Assembly (NCBI GenBank): GCA_031291095.1
Contig: JARLJR010000085.1
Coordinates: forward strand, 97,256-161,255
Source of the DNA: Legionella sp.
GTDB taxonomy: Bacteria > Pseudomonadota > Gammaproteobacteria > Legionellales > Legionellaceae
Direction: 5' to 3'
Length of the DNA: 64,000 bases
Part shown: positions 15,058 through 24,500 of the stretch, piece after piece
Layout: every line of letters begins with the position of its first letter
Position numbering within the stretch: the stretch's first letter is position 1
Program-made: the position numbers and the translations under genes
Notes under the pieces: generated by a model
Databases searched by the model: none
What the model saw: only the letters and a program-made list of their open reading frames with translations
What the model was told of the DNA's origin: nothing

Positions 15058-17238
15058 TTATAACGAACTTACGATGGTTGCTGCCGCATGTTCTTCTAGA
15101 CGTATTTGCTTTTTGAGCTGTACCAATTGCCAATCATAGTTTGCTGAGGTTTCTAGCAAATTACAGTTTAAATTTACGTTTATTAACTCATGTAACAACA
15201 TAGTCCGGAATGAATGTGGATGGGTGTTACCATTATTCTTATTCTCAAGATAGCCAATCAAGAGTTTTTTAACCTCATTAAAGTCTTTTTCTGCATTGAT
15301 TTTAGCTAGAAAATCTTGAGCGCGATCTTTCCCTGATTGGCCATGACGGTGAAAAAAAGAAAAGATAATACTGTCGTTATACGCGCAATATCGTGTCACT
15401 GCATCACCAATTACGCGCTGCAATGCCTCAACATCATTTATTTCTTTAAATAGTTTTCTACGACCGACTGGTTTACTTGGCTGGGAAGTCGTAGTCGTTG
15501 GCTTTGGCTGTATTATTGGCGGTGTTATTGGCTCAGCATCAACCACAAGCGCTGTTTTTGTCTCCGCCTGTTTTAACACTTCAGCATTAGTTGTCAGGCG
15601 AACTTCAGGCTTCTGGGCTTGTGCAATAAAAGTAGTCCAATGGCCATTGCCTTCATTATTTACAGTAAGAGTTTGGCGATCGAGTAGATCGTGAAAAGCA
15701 TATCTCTGTTGAAAATTTTCTAAAGTATGTAAATTAACATTAAATGGATAAGATAAATAATCCAAATCCAAGTGAGTTCCCCAAAATCTGTTTTGCATGA
15801 TACGTTGTATTGCAGAGGGAACAATTGAATTAGGTGCTATCGGAGTTGCCTCCGTAGTCGTATCAAGGTCAACATCTGCGCCATAAAATAAACGCAAAAA
15901 TAATGGCGCCAAAGTATAATTCTCATAGCTCTCAACAAGTAACGTCGGATCTTCCTGAAGAAGTGCTACTACATGTTTTTTTCTTTCTGCTGAAAATGCC
16001 TCATATCGCTCGTCTTCGAGTTGGTTACGCATAGCGTCAGCTAAAATATTATCATCTTGGGATAGTACTAATACCTGCCTTTTTATTTCCGCAGAAAGTG
16101 CGTTATATTGTTCCGTGCCTATTTTTCTCTGTAGAGCTTCTGCCAAAATCCTCTCGTCTTCATTTAATCCTATTGATAAATGCTTTTTAATTTCTGCAGC
16201 AAGTGCTCCATACAGCAAGTCTTCTATTTTTATCCGCAACTCCCCACCTAAAACCTTTGGGGCAGGAAGCAGTGTTGACATCTGTTTTTTTAATTCGTTA
16301 AAAATATAACTGTTTAAGTTTTTTACTACTTGCTCCAACAATGCCTCTCGTTCTTCGCGAGTAGCATTTGATATATGTGCTTGTAGAAGCTGGATCGCCG
16401 TAGGTTTTTTTATTTCCCCAGAAGCCTCATCGAATAGTACATTCCATGCTTGTTGGTGGTCAACGTCAGTAATGTTTAGGGTCCGTTCTAGAAAAGTCTG
16501 GAGCGTACTTTGGCCGACCCTCTTTTTCAACTCAAGCTGATTAATGTCTTTTCTGGCTAAAGCGTTATCAAGGCTTATCCTTTTTAATGGTGTTGTTAAA
16601 GCCTTTCTAATTTCTGCAATTATATTCGCATTACTAAACTCATTATAATTACTGTCATTATCCTTTTTTAAACCATTAAATAAGTAAGAGAAATTGACAA
16701 AACTACTCGTGGCAACAAGCTTTCTATACCCATCGTCAACTCGCGACTGCGCACAGGTCCTACTCAACTCCATCATTTTATACTGATAAGTAACTTTTCT
16801 AAGACCCATTTGCATGCGATCTAATAATGCTCTCTGTTTATTAAGATTATTGAGATCAAATGCGCAAATAGTATAATAGTCATTAGCAAGGGAAGGATCT
16901 AAAGCTGCCCAGCGTTCAAACATAGGACTACGTACATCACCATGTGCAGCTCTTTCTTTTTTGATAATCTCAATCAAACCAATGGCAAAAGCATAAAAAG
17001 CGCAATTACCACCACCTGGATTATTAATGCGTTTGAGGGGTACTGGAACATAGGCTGACCTTTCTTTGTTAATAAGATCACCAACAATAAAAGCCAAAGA
17101 AACGTCTTCTACATCTTGAGCAAGAACCATCTGGCTGGGTATATTACCAACACCTTCAGGAGTAGGAACCCCAGTATAATTTTCAGGCTCCTGATTAGTG
17201 CCTAGGATTTCAGGTGTGTTATTTTTTCCGCCCGTCAT
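15058..17238 (-). CDS. Candidate OTU-type cysteine protease with repeat insertion, effector-like
   Basis: A 726-residue protein. Near the N-terminus NNPGGGNCAFYAFAIGL (Cys79) matches the OTU catalytic Cys loop; WGTHLDLDYLSYPFNVNL and NNEGNGHWTTFIAQ (His533) match the OTU strand and catalytic His, with about 450 residues between them. That insertion holds three tandem 35-residue helical repeats at 337-371, 372-406 and 407-441 (YGALAAEIKK, YNALSAEIKR, YEAFSAERKK). OTU enzymes of Legionella (Lot family) are secreted deubiquitinases and also carry insertions. The C-terminal 110 residues (HRHGQSGKDRAQDFL, NGNTHPHSFRTMLLHEL) resemble a module I associate with other Legionella proteins. GGAGGGG precedes the ATG. 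Activity and secretion are inferred. Confidence 0.65.
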   Translation of the reverse strand: MTGGKNNTPEILGTNQEPENYTGVPTPEGVGNIPSQMVLAQDVEDVSLAFIVGDLINKERSAYVPVPLKRINNPGGGNCAFYAFAIGLIEIIKKERAAHGDVRSPMFERWAALDPSLANDYYTICAFDLNNLNKQRALLDRMQMGLRKVTYQYKMMELSRTCAQSRVDDGYRKLVATSSFVNFSYLFNGLKKDNDSNYNEFSNANIIAEIRKALTTPLKRISLDNALARKDINQLELKKRVGQSTLQTFLERTLNITDVDHQQAWNVLFDEASGEIKKPTAIQLLQAHISNATREEREALLEQVVKNLNSYIFNELKKQMSTLLPAPKVLGGELRIKIEDLLYGALAAEIKKHLSIGLNEDERILAEALQRKIGTEQYNALSAEIKRQVLVLSQDDNILADAMRNQLEDERYEAFSAERKKHVVALLQEDPTLLVESYENYTLAPLFLRLFYGADVDLDTTTEATPIAPNSIVPSAIQRIMQNRFWGTHLDLDYLSYPFNVNLHTLENFQQRYAFHDLLDRQTLTVNNEGNGHWTTFIAQAQKPEVRLTTNAEVLKQAETKTALVVDAEPITPPIIQPKPTTTTSQPSKPVGRRKLFKEINDVEALQRVIGDAVTRYCAYNDSIIFSFFHRHGQSGKDRAQDFLAKINAEKDFNEVKKLLIGYLENKNNGNTHPHSFRTMLLHELINVNLNCNLLETSANYDWQLVQLKKQIRLEEHAAATIVSSL
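15916..16230 (-). repeat. Three tandem 105-bp coding repeats
   Basis: These encode residues 337-441 of the OTU-like protein. Each unit has the order acidic residue, Tyr, Ala-Leu/Phe-Ala/Ser-Ala-Glu, basic pair and then a Leu-rich helix. DNA identity is already eroded, so the duplication is old. Confidence 0.75.
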
Positions 17239-17344
17239 AGCCCCTCCGGGAATATAGGATATACTCCACTGTGTATAGTTATTATACTACGAGAGAGCAA
17301 AGCATTCAATGGGGCGGCTATTTAAACTACCAGCAAAGCACGCC

Positions 17345-17400
17345 ATACTGAACAACAGAAAATCCTTCGTCGTAAACTTCTTAGGTTGACGCAGACGGAC
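17345..17400. repeat. Degenerate intergenic repeat
   Basis: Shares AATCCTTCGTCGTAA and the GGTTGACGCAG tail with the elements at 5462 and 26923. It overlaps the last codons of bufC. Confidence 0.4.
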
Positions 17401-18175
17401 CTATTAATAATTCGGACAACAGACCACGCTGAATCCAGTTTTTAAGATAAGAAGCAGCATGTATTCCTACCTCTTCCGCGGCTATCCATTGGCAAAGTCC
17501 TTCGCAAAGTGAGCCAAAAGAAGCCCCTTGAACCAATCTATCTAAAGCCCAGGCTTCATCTGGTGATAAGCTTCTAAATTGAATCATTAATTCAGGGGTA
17601 CGCCATAAAATCCAAGCAGAAGTTTCTGTTTGCTGCTGTAGTTCAGGCAAATCGTGCTCATGAGCCAAAGCTTGCCAAAGAGAAACACTATTCCATAAAT
17701 AATTGAGCCGTTGTACTGAAGGATGAAATACAAATTGTAAATTGGCCCAAGCTTCTGGTGGGACCGCTGCCATATCAGCAACAGATACTACTGGCGCCTC
17801 TGCGGCATCAAAAGCTAAAGTCATATTCCATTCAAAATCAGTTAACTCGCTTAGATAAGGATATTGGGAATAATTTGTGCGTACAAAAGCCGCCAAATTA
17901 TCTCCAAACCAACGAATGGAACGAAATGAAGAAGGATATTCCTTAAGATAGGCTCGTGCGAGGTGGTTAAACTCCTCAGTACCGAGATACGCATACAGGC
18001 AAGGAAAATTTGCCGCCAAACATTCGATTAGGCGCATCTCATAAGCATCTCGATAAATGCCTAAACGCGTTTCGACAGAAACCAGCTCCGTTTGCATGAT
18101 TGAACTATGAATTTGATTATCGCCAGATAATAAAAATTGATGAAACTGTTCCTGAAGCTGCTTTAGAGCATTCAT
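17381..18175 (-). CDS. bufC: DUF2063 protein, bufferin partner BufC (HvfC-like)
   Basis: A 264-residue protein of the DUF2063 family, recognisable from TRLGIYRDAYEMRLIECLAA, FPCLYAYLGTEEFNHLARAY and LSELTDFEWNMTLAFDAAEA. DUF2063 proteins act with DUF692 (MNIO) enzymes, probably by recognising the precursor peptide and presenting it to the enzyme. The start is the ATG at 18175, which overlaps the bufB stop as ATGA and implies translational coupling; the open frame continues six codons further. It ends in a repeat sequence. The partnership with the next two genes makes this a firm call. Confidence 0.88.
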   Translation of the reverse strand: MNALKQLQEQFHQFLLSGDNQIHSSIMQTELVSVETRLGIYRDAYEMRLIECLAANFPCLYAYLGTEEFNHLARAYLKEYPSSFRSIRWFGDNLAAFVRTNYSQYPYLSELTDFEWNMTLAFDAAEAPVVSVADMAAVPPEAWANLQFVFHPSVQRLNYLWNSVSLWQALAHEHDLPELQQQTETSAWILWRTPELMIQFRSLSPDEAWALDRLVQGASFGSLCEGLCQWIAAEEVGIHAASYLKNWIQRGLLSELLIGPSAST

Positions 18176-19029
18176 ACCAATACCTCGTCGCATAGTACGG
18201 ATTCAGCAATACTTCGAGCCTGATTCATTTCAGCTAATAACTCGTCAAAAACAGGCATATTATCATCGCGCTCAATCATGGTGGATACCGTTCCTAAATG
18301 ACGGATCGTTGCTGCATAAAGATCCCATACCGCCTGCGTCACGGGAGCATCATGGGTATCAATAATATAATCACCATGATTGGAATGCCCTGCTAAATGA
18401 ATTTGAGCAACCCGCTCTCTAGGCATAGCGTGAATATAATCTATAGGATTAAATTGGTGATTCATTGAGCTTACATACACGTTGTTTACATCCAATAAGA
18501 TATAACAACCAGATTCTTTAACTATCTCTAAAAGAAATTCCCATTCAGACATTTCGGATTGCTTATAGGTAAGATAGCTGGACACATTTTCAATTAAAAG
18601 TGGGCGCTGTAAAAAATCTTGTACCTGCTGGATACGAGCCACAACATGCTCCACAGCATATCGAGTATAGGGGATTGGCAGTAAATCATGAGCATTAAGA
18701 CCATTAACCCCAGTCCAGCACAAATGATCGGAAATCCATTTAGGCTCTACTCGCGCAGCCAAGTTTTTTACTTGCTGCAGATAATCATTATCTAAAGGGT
18801 CACTGCTTCCTAAAGAAAGAGATACCCCATGCATTACTACAGGATAATGTTCACGAATCTTATCAAGATAATATAACGGTTTACCGCCCGGAATCAGATA
18901 GTTTTCGGTAACTAGTTCAAACCAATCCACGTTCGGTTTTTGCAATAAAACTTCTTCATAGTAATCAGGTCTTAACCCAAGGCCAAAACCAAGAAAAGGC
19001 ATTTTTTGTATGGATTTATATTGAGGCAT
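18172..19029 (-). CDS. bufB: DUF692/MNIO oxidative enzyme BufB
   Basis: A 285-residue TIM-barrel enzyme of the multinuclear non-haem iron family (MNIO, DUF692). The metal-binding segments are visible: VVMHGVSLSLGS, ISDHLCW, LLIENVSSYL, YILLDVNNVYVSS, VAQIHLAGHS and DTHDAPV. Relatives in methanobactin and bufferin pathways oxidise cysteines of a ribosomal peptide to thiooxazole or oxazolone-thioamide groups that bind copper. Here the substrate is likely the Cys-rich BufA just upstream. I start at MPQYKSIQ (19029), with AGGT seven bases upstream; the frame could extend 11 codons earlier. Confidence 0.92.
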   Translation of the reverse strand: MPQYKSIQKMPFLGFGLGLRPDYYEEVLLQKPNVDWFELVTENYLIPGGKPLYYLDKIREHYPVVMHGVSLSLGSSDPLDNDYLQQVKNLAARVEPKWISDHLCWTGVNGLNAHDLLPIPYTRYAVEHVVARIQQVQDFLQRPLLIENVSSYLTYKQSEMSEWEFLLEIVKESGCYILLDVNNVYVSSMNHQFNPIDYIHAMPRERVAQIHLAGHSNHGDYIIDTHDAPVTQAVWDLYAATIRHLGTVSTMIERDDNMPVFDELLAEMNQARSIAESVLCDEVLV

Positions 19030-19046
19030 AATAAACCTAGATAGCA

Positions 19047-19068
19047 CCAGGCATACGCTCATGCCTGG
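19047..19068 (-). terminator. Hairpin between bufA and bufB
   Basis: CCAGGCAT and ATGCCTGG form a perfect 8-bp stem with a 6-base loop in the 54-bp gap. It could lower expression of bufB and bufC relative to the peptide gene, or protect the bufA mRNA end. The role is inferred. Confidence 0.55.
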
Positions 19069-19083
19069 CGTAAAGCAAAAAAA

Positions 19084-19338
19084 TTATTGAGCAGTACCGC
19101 CAGCTTTTTCGCACTCTTCTTTAGTCATTTTAACAACGCCTTTTCCTTTGCAAGAATTTTGGCCTTTGCATGAATTATCAGCAGTTTTGCAAGAGCTTTG
19201 ACCTTTGCATGAATTACCACCTTTGCAATGAACCATTGGTGCAGAAGAAGCCGTATCATCAGCAAAAGCAGGAGCTAAAGCGAACATAGAAGCAGCACCA
19301 ACAGCAAGCACAGCGCCAGTTAATTTAATTTTGTTCAT
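19084..19338 (-). CDS. bufA: BufA2-type bufferin precursor peptide
   Basis: An 84-residue peptide with a Sec signal (residues 1-26, ending ALAPAFA) and a Cys-rich core: Cys38, 44, 50, 57 and 63 lie in repeated CKGxNSCKG motifs (HCKGGNSCKG, SSCKTADNSCKGQNSCKG), with Cys76 in EECEKAGG. This is the BufA2 pattern of periplasmic bufferins, ribosomal peptides modified by BufB/BufC at cysteines and able to sequester copper. In an amoeba-associated organism this could protect against copper in the phagosome; that is inference. It is the first gene of the operon, so highest expression would be expected. Confidence 0.88.
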   Translation of the reverse strand: MNKIKLTGAVLAVGAASMFALAPAFADDTASSAPMVHCKGGNSCKGQSSCKTADNSCKGQNSCKGKGVVKMTKEECEKAGGTAQ

Positions 19339-19379
19339 TTGATTAATTCCTTTTAATTTAGTTGATAAGCACTTGAGAT

Positions 19380-19397
19380 GCCAAATAACAATTTGGC
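19380..19397 (-). promoter_or_regulatory. Small palindrome in bufA 5' region
   Basis: GCCAAAT-aaca-ATTTGGC lies 41 bases upstream of the bufA start. The 366-bp gap 19339-19705 has a second palindrome, GCTAATA-N8-TATTAGC, at 19596-19617, nearer the nitroreductase gene, and a GGCATC-N3-GATGCC hairpin at 19565-19579. Any of these could be operators; nothing identifies the regulator. Confidence 0.3.
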
Positions 19398-19705
19398 CAC
19401 TTGCATTTTAGAAAGCAATATTAAATCTTGTCAAGTAAGGTTCTAAATTAAGATTATGAGTTTCTATTAAAATACAGAAAAAATGCTGACGATTGCAGAT
19501 TACTGCAGGTTATCAACAAACTAAAAAAAAAATATTTATCACAATGTTGGAGAGCGGTTAAGAGGCATCCCTGATGCCCACAAAAGAAAGGTTAGCTAAT
19601 ATAATTTAATATTAGCCTAATGAACTTGACAAACTCCAAGGATAGACCAAAATTTACTCATTACCACGAGTTCCTATTCTATTGACCGGACCTGAAACGG
19701 AGAAC

Positions 19706-20308
19706 ATGATGGCTACATCAAAAAGACCTAGGGAAGCTCGCCCTGCGCGGGAAATAGACGCAATCTATAAACGCCGAACGGTACGTGATTACAAACCGCA
19801 AAAAATCGAAGCACCAATGATTAATGCCTTACTTAATGCCGCAGTTCACGCACCGACAGCATTACGTGAAGAGCCCTGGGCCTTTGCAATAATCCAAGAC
19901 AAAGAAATGCTCAAACAACTATCCGACACGATTCAAGGCTTAATCTATAACGAGGCTCGTAATTACCCAAAGCTAATGAATCGCGTCAAAGAACTCACGA
20001 ACAACCCGAGTTTTAATGCGTTTTATAATGCAAGCACCCTTATCGTAATTTACAGTAGATTTCAAAGACCTTTTGTTGTAGCTGACTGTTGGCTAGCCGC
20101 TGAAAATTTGATGCTTACTGCCTGTGTGAATGGCTTAGGTACTTGTGTTGTGGGGCTTGCTGTACCTGCATTAAATACTCCTGAATGGAAATCAAAACTA
20201 CGTGTTGGGGCTGAAATGATTGCAATTGCACCAATTATTGTCGGAGTTCCAGCTGGTCCTGTTGAGCCAGTATCCCGTTTTGAACCTGACATCCTTTCCT
20301 GGATATGA
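19706..20308 (+). CDS. Nitroreductase family flavoprotein
   Basis: About 200 residues of the FMN-dependent nitroreductase fold: YKRRTVRDYKPQKIEAPMIN at the N-terminus (FMN phosphate-binding Arg residues), AVHAPTALREEPWAFAIIQD, and DCWLAAENLMLTACVNGLGTC in the second half. The enzymes reduce nitro-compounds, quinones or enones with NAD(P)H; the substrate is not predictable. ATGs at 19706 and 19709 follow GGAG at 19699-19702. Convergent with ltaE, with a small hairpin (GTCCTG/CAGGAC near 20345-20363) between them. Confidence 0.85.
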   Translation: MMATSKRPREARPAREIDAIYKRRTVRDYKPQKIEAPMINALLNAAVHAPTALREEPWAFAIIQDKEMLKQLSDTIQGLIYNEARNYPKLMNRVKELTNNPSFNAFYNASTLIVIYSRFQRPFVVADCWLAAENLMLTACVNGLGTCVVGLAVPALNTPEWKSKLRVGAEMIAIAPIIVGVPAGPVEPVSRFEPDILSWI

Positions 20309-20351
20309 GACAAGAATCAATCCCCCTTCTCTCTTCACACCACAGTCCTGG

Positions 20352-21395
20352 CTAAATCAGGACCTTGGCTGTATTTTGATAATAAGACTTTACCGTAACG
20401 AGTACTCGTTCAATATCCGCTCTAGAAATATCTCGATGGGTAACAAGACGAATGGAATTCATTTTATTCGGTTTCTTGGGGAAAATAATACCCTGCTCAG
20501 ACAAATAGGCTTGAAGTTTAGAGTAGTTACTTCCCACTTTAATAAATACCATATTCGTCTGCAATGACTCCTGATCAACAAGTAAATCCCCCACCCCAGA
20601 CAGACCTTGAGCTAATAAAGCAGCATGTTCATGATCCTCTTGTAAGCGCATGACATTATGTTCTAAAGCATAAATTCCTGCAGCAGCAATAACACCAGCC
20701 TGGCGCATACCGCCCCCTAATACTTTACGCCATCTTTTTGCTTTACTGATTAACTCTTTATGGCCACACAATACCGAACCAATAGGAGCAGCCAATCCTT
20801 TAGATAAACAAATAGAAATAGAATCAAAACCGCGACTAATACGGTTTAAATCCACATTCAACTTAACCGCAGCATTAAAAACACGAGCCCCATCGAGATG
20901 GCTCGCCAAATTTTTGGTTTGGCAAAAAGTTTGCACTTCATCTAAATAAGAAAGGGGCAAAACTTTGCCATTGGTTGTATTTTCCAAGCATAGCAGTTTG
21001 GTACGAGCATGATGATTATCAATGGGCTTAATTACCATCTCTACCTTGTGTAAAGATAAGCTCCCATCTTGTTCAAAATCCAAAGGTTGAGGCTGAATGC
21101 TACCCAATACCGCAGCCCCGCCCCCCTCCCACATATATGTATGAGCAGTTTGCCCAACAATATACTCATCCCCCCGTTCACAATGCGCCATAATCCCTAA
21201 TAAATTAGTCTGCGTGCCCGTAGGTGCGAAAAGAGCAGCCTCCATCCCTGCACGCTCAGCCAGCATAGCCTCCAATTTTTTAACAGTAGGGTCCTCATCA
21301 AAAACATCATCACCTACCTCAGCATTCATCATCGCCTTTAGCATTTCGGGAGAAGGCTTGGTCACTGTATCACTACGAAAATCAATTGAATTCAT
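20352..21395 (-). CDS. ltaE: Low-specificity L-threonine aldolase
   Basis: A 347-residue PLP-dependent aldolase that splits L-threonine or L-allo-threonine into glycine and acetaldehyde. Visible: FRSDTVTKPSPEMLKAMMNAEVGDDVFDEDPTV (family opening), the HLDGARVFNAAV segment that holds the PLP-ring Asp, and SICLSKGLAAPIGSVLCG with the Schiff-base Lys. AAGGAG six bases before the ATG at 21395 sets the start; seven further in-frame codons lie upstream. Single gene. Confidence 0.94.
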   Translation of the reverse strand: MNSIDFRSDTVTKPSPEMLKAMMNAEVGDDVFDEDPTVKKLEAMLAERAGMEAALFAPTGTQTNLLGIMAHCERGDEYIVGQTAHTYMWEGGGAAVLGSIQPQPLDFEQDGSLSLHKVEMVIKPIDNHHARTKLLCLENTTNGKVLPLSYLDEVQTFCQTKNLASHLDGARVFNAAVKLNVDLNRISRGFDSISICLSKGLAAPIGSVLCGHKELISKAKRWRKVLGGGMRQAGVIAAAGIYALEHNVMRLQEDHEHAALLAQGLSGVGDLLVDQESLQTNMVFIKVGSNYSKLQAYLSEQGIIFPKKPNKMNSIRLVTHRDISRADIERVLVTVKSYYQNTAKVLI

Positions 21396-21560
21396 GCATA
21401 ACTCCTTAACTAGCAACAGATAATGTGTTTGTACAAAGAATCATGCTTTATTGTCCATCGTTTTTTTATTTTATTTATACTCGTGGACGGAATGTTATAT
21501 AAAATATGCTTGCTGTATTCGCTGCGAAGATTATTTCTGGATGTGCAATTGTGGTGATGT

Positions 21561-21585
21561 AAGGGCAGAATAATCTTCTGCCCTT
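21561..21585. terminator. Hairpin after the 21593 gene
   Basis: AAGGGCAGAA and TTCTGCCCTT form a perfect 10-bp stem with a 5-base loop, eight bases downstream of the minus-strand stop. No T-run. Confidence 0.65.
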
Positions 21586-21592
21586 GGTAAGA

Positions 21593-24500
21593 TTACTGGC
21601 TCATTGGACTTGGCGATATTGATACATTGTATAATTTATCATCCGAGGGCATCGGTACTCTATTGCGTGCAAATACAGAGAATTGCAGCACTGAAGGCTT
21701 CTCGCTCAATCTTTGTTTGATTGCCAACTCAAGTTCAGAAAGCCCGAGCACTTTAGTGATCTCGATCAGTCGTTCTGGAGATACTGCACTATGAGATTCT
21801 TTTGCGGCTAATACTACAGGCTGACTGGTTACATCGCTAATAAGCCTCTTTAATATCCCTGGTGCAGCACAACACTCAGCTAAGCACTCATGCCTGGCCA
21901 GTAGAATCATGAGTAGATCTAACTGAACATTCAAGTCTTGCCTGGCAATCAGTTGAGGAAGGTCTTTTAATTCAGTAAAGCCTTTAATACCCGATGTATG
22001 CCTATGAGGCTCATAGTGTGGACACTCTTTTGCTCGTAATCCATATAAATAGAGGCTATGAGCAACAGGATTGGATGCGGCTTGCTTGAGTGAACCATAC
22101 TGATCCCTCTCGAGTGTCCATAGAGCACCCATAACTTGTGCGGTTAGTTTAACCCCTGGACAGCCTATACGAATCAACGGATGAATATCAGCTCCTATTG
22201 GTAGCTCAAAGCCACGGATAGGCGGATATTCGGTGTCATCGACAATGCAATATACCTGTGTTCCCGTAATCCCAAAGCAAACCTTTGAACCAGTATGAGC
22301 TGGCTTGATATAGGGGTATTGTATTTTTATTCCATTAGGATCTAAAAAGTGGATCATTCCGGTAGCAGTATCCAGGGCAATTGATGTTGCGGTAGCTCCT
22401 GGGATAGAGTCCTCCCCATCTATGGTTTTATTCGAAGTTAAGCCAATGAGTACTGAATTGGACGCACCTGCATCGACCATACGCACCTTGAACATGCCTT
22501 GTGTACCAGTCTTTTTATCTTGTACCGTGCAAATTCGCTGTTCGGTGCTAAGCGTCGTGGGGATGAATTCCCTATTTATTTTTTCTAATTCACCAGTGCT
22601 TAAACTACGGATGCTTTCTTTCTTAGTAATATTACTATCCGTATCATAATGGTATTGGATTAACCCATGTTCTGGTAAGGAAAAAATAAACTGCGTGATA
22701 TCTAAAGGTGCCCCAGATGTTGCGGCATCTGGAATAAAGTGATGAGATACGCTGTGTTGATGAGTCGAATCATATCCTACAAGGTGTTGAGGGCTGAGTG
22801 CCAACTTTCGTTGTTGTCGACTAGACACTGCATGTGGTTCATTCATAGACGCTTGCGCGGCCTCAACGACTTGTTGCATCGAGTGAGCTAGAGGTTTTAT
22901 CGGTAGCAAGGGTTTAGGCTCATAAAACACCGTCTGCTGTGGTTTGCCAAAAATAAGAGCTAGAGAGTAGCTGGTATAGAGTGATCGGAAGGAGGCATCA
23001 GTTACTTGCTCATGTGCACGCCAGGCAAAGGATTTAAGATAACTAAGGCTGGTACGCAGCTGTTGTTGTTCTCTATCCCTTAATGGAGTTTGAGCGGATT
23101 TTTGAATTAAGCGGGTAATGTGTTGTTCTAATTTTTTCTCAATGAGCACCGTCGTCTCATCAGATAGCAATGCAGGGCAGCAAGGCAGGCCAAAGTCTAA
23201 TAGAACTTGAAGGTCTATAGTCTTCCAGAGATTTAACAGTTTGGCATCAATATCATCAGTATTTGATGGAGAATTGGGATCACCTTTAATCCAACTGCCA
23301 AAATCGGATATGAGTAACATCATCAGGATGTATTGTTCACTCTCGGCGGCGCTCATGATCGATGTGGCGTTTCCCTGTCTATCCACCTTGGGCTGCGCCG
23401 CATCGAATAACATTTGTGCCATTTTTTTAACATTTCTATCAAACATCAAGCGTGTTTTGAGTGTAGCAAATTGGAACGACATCCAAACCGAAACTTTAAC
23501 TACCGGCACCAAAACACTAAGCGCGAATTTGCCATTATGATCAGCCAAGTTACTACCAAGCTGTTTTCCTATTCCTGCCTCTAATAAGCGTTGTTGTGTT
23601 TCATGTAGGGCTTCATAATCTCCCTGATGCTCTAACTCTTGCAATAAAGCACTTATTAGATTCATCCGATTTATCCAATCTATACTCTGGGATTTTGAAC
23701 TTGGGTTTGTCAACTTAGACTTTTCGATTGGCATCAATAATTCCACGCTTTGGGCTAGGTGCCTAGTCATCTTTAGCTTTTCTTCTGCGGGGCTGTTCTG
23801 ATATAAATTAAGTAATGCATCAGCAGCTACACTGCTCATTGTTTGTGAGTGATTACAGGCTGTTCCGGAAAGCAGAGCCGAGAATTCGGCCAGATTCCAG
23901 GTTTTGGGTGTTCTAGAACGAATTTTATTCAGTCCGCCAATCGTGGGTGATACCTGTTGCATGGGGTGCGTTCGTTCCCCTAAAGTTATTCTTTGCTTGC
24001 AGGTTGAATCCCACAGCTCAGTAAATGCGGCGATAAAGGCTGGGTACTGCTTTTGTGCTTCGTTTATTTTTTCGGTGAGCATGGGCTCGTTTAGATCCAT
24101 TGTTTGAGTAGCTAGGTGCAAAAAGAGCATTGCCGTCATGCGTCTATGTATTTTATAACGTTCCACACCAGGTGCGAGTTCATCAGTCATCAATAAACCT
24201 GAAGGACATAATTGAAATGCTAAGGGTTTATCTATACTAATTGCTTCAGAGTTGGTAATGAAAATAGTATCTAACGAAAGATAAAAAGTAAGACCAGGGG
24301 ATAACCAATCCATCTCTGCACTTACTTTGGTCATCAAGTCGACGAGCTGGGTCATTGTTGGCTTATACTGCTTATCACTGAGTATGGCGCGTAAGCTAAT
24401 AGGTGGTTTAGCGCGATCGGTGCCTTCAGGATATTTGAAATAAAGTAGTGCATCGGGACGTTGTTTTGGATCCTGGGGATCTTTTGGAACAGTAGTAAAG

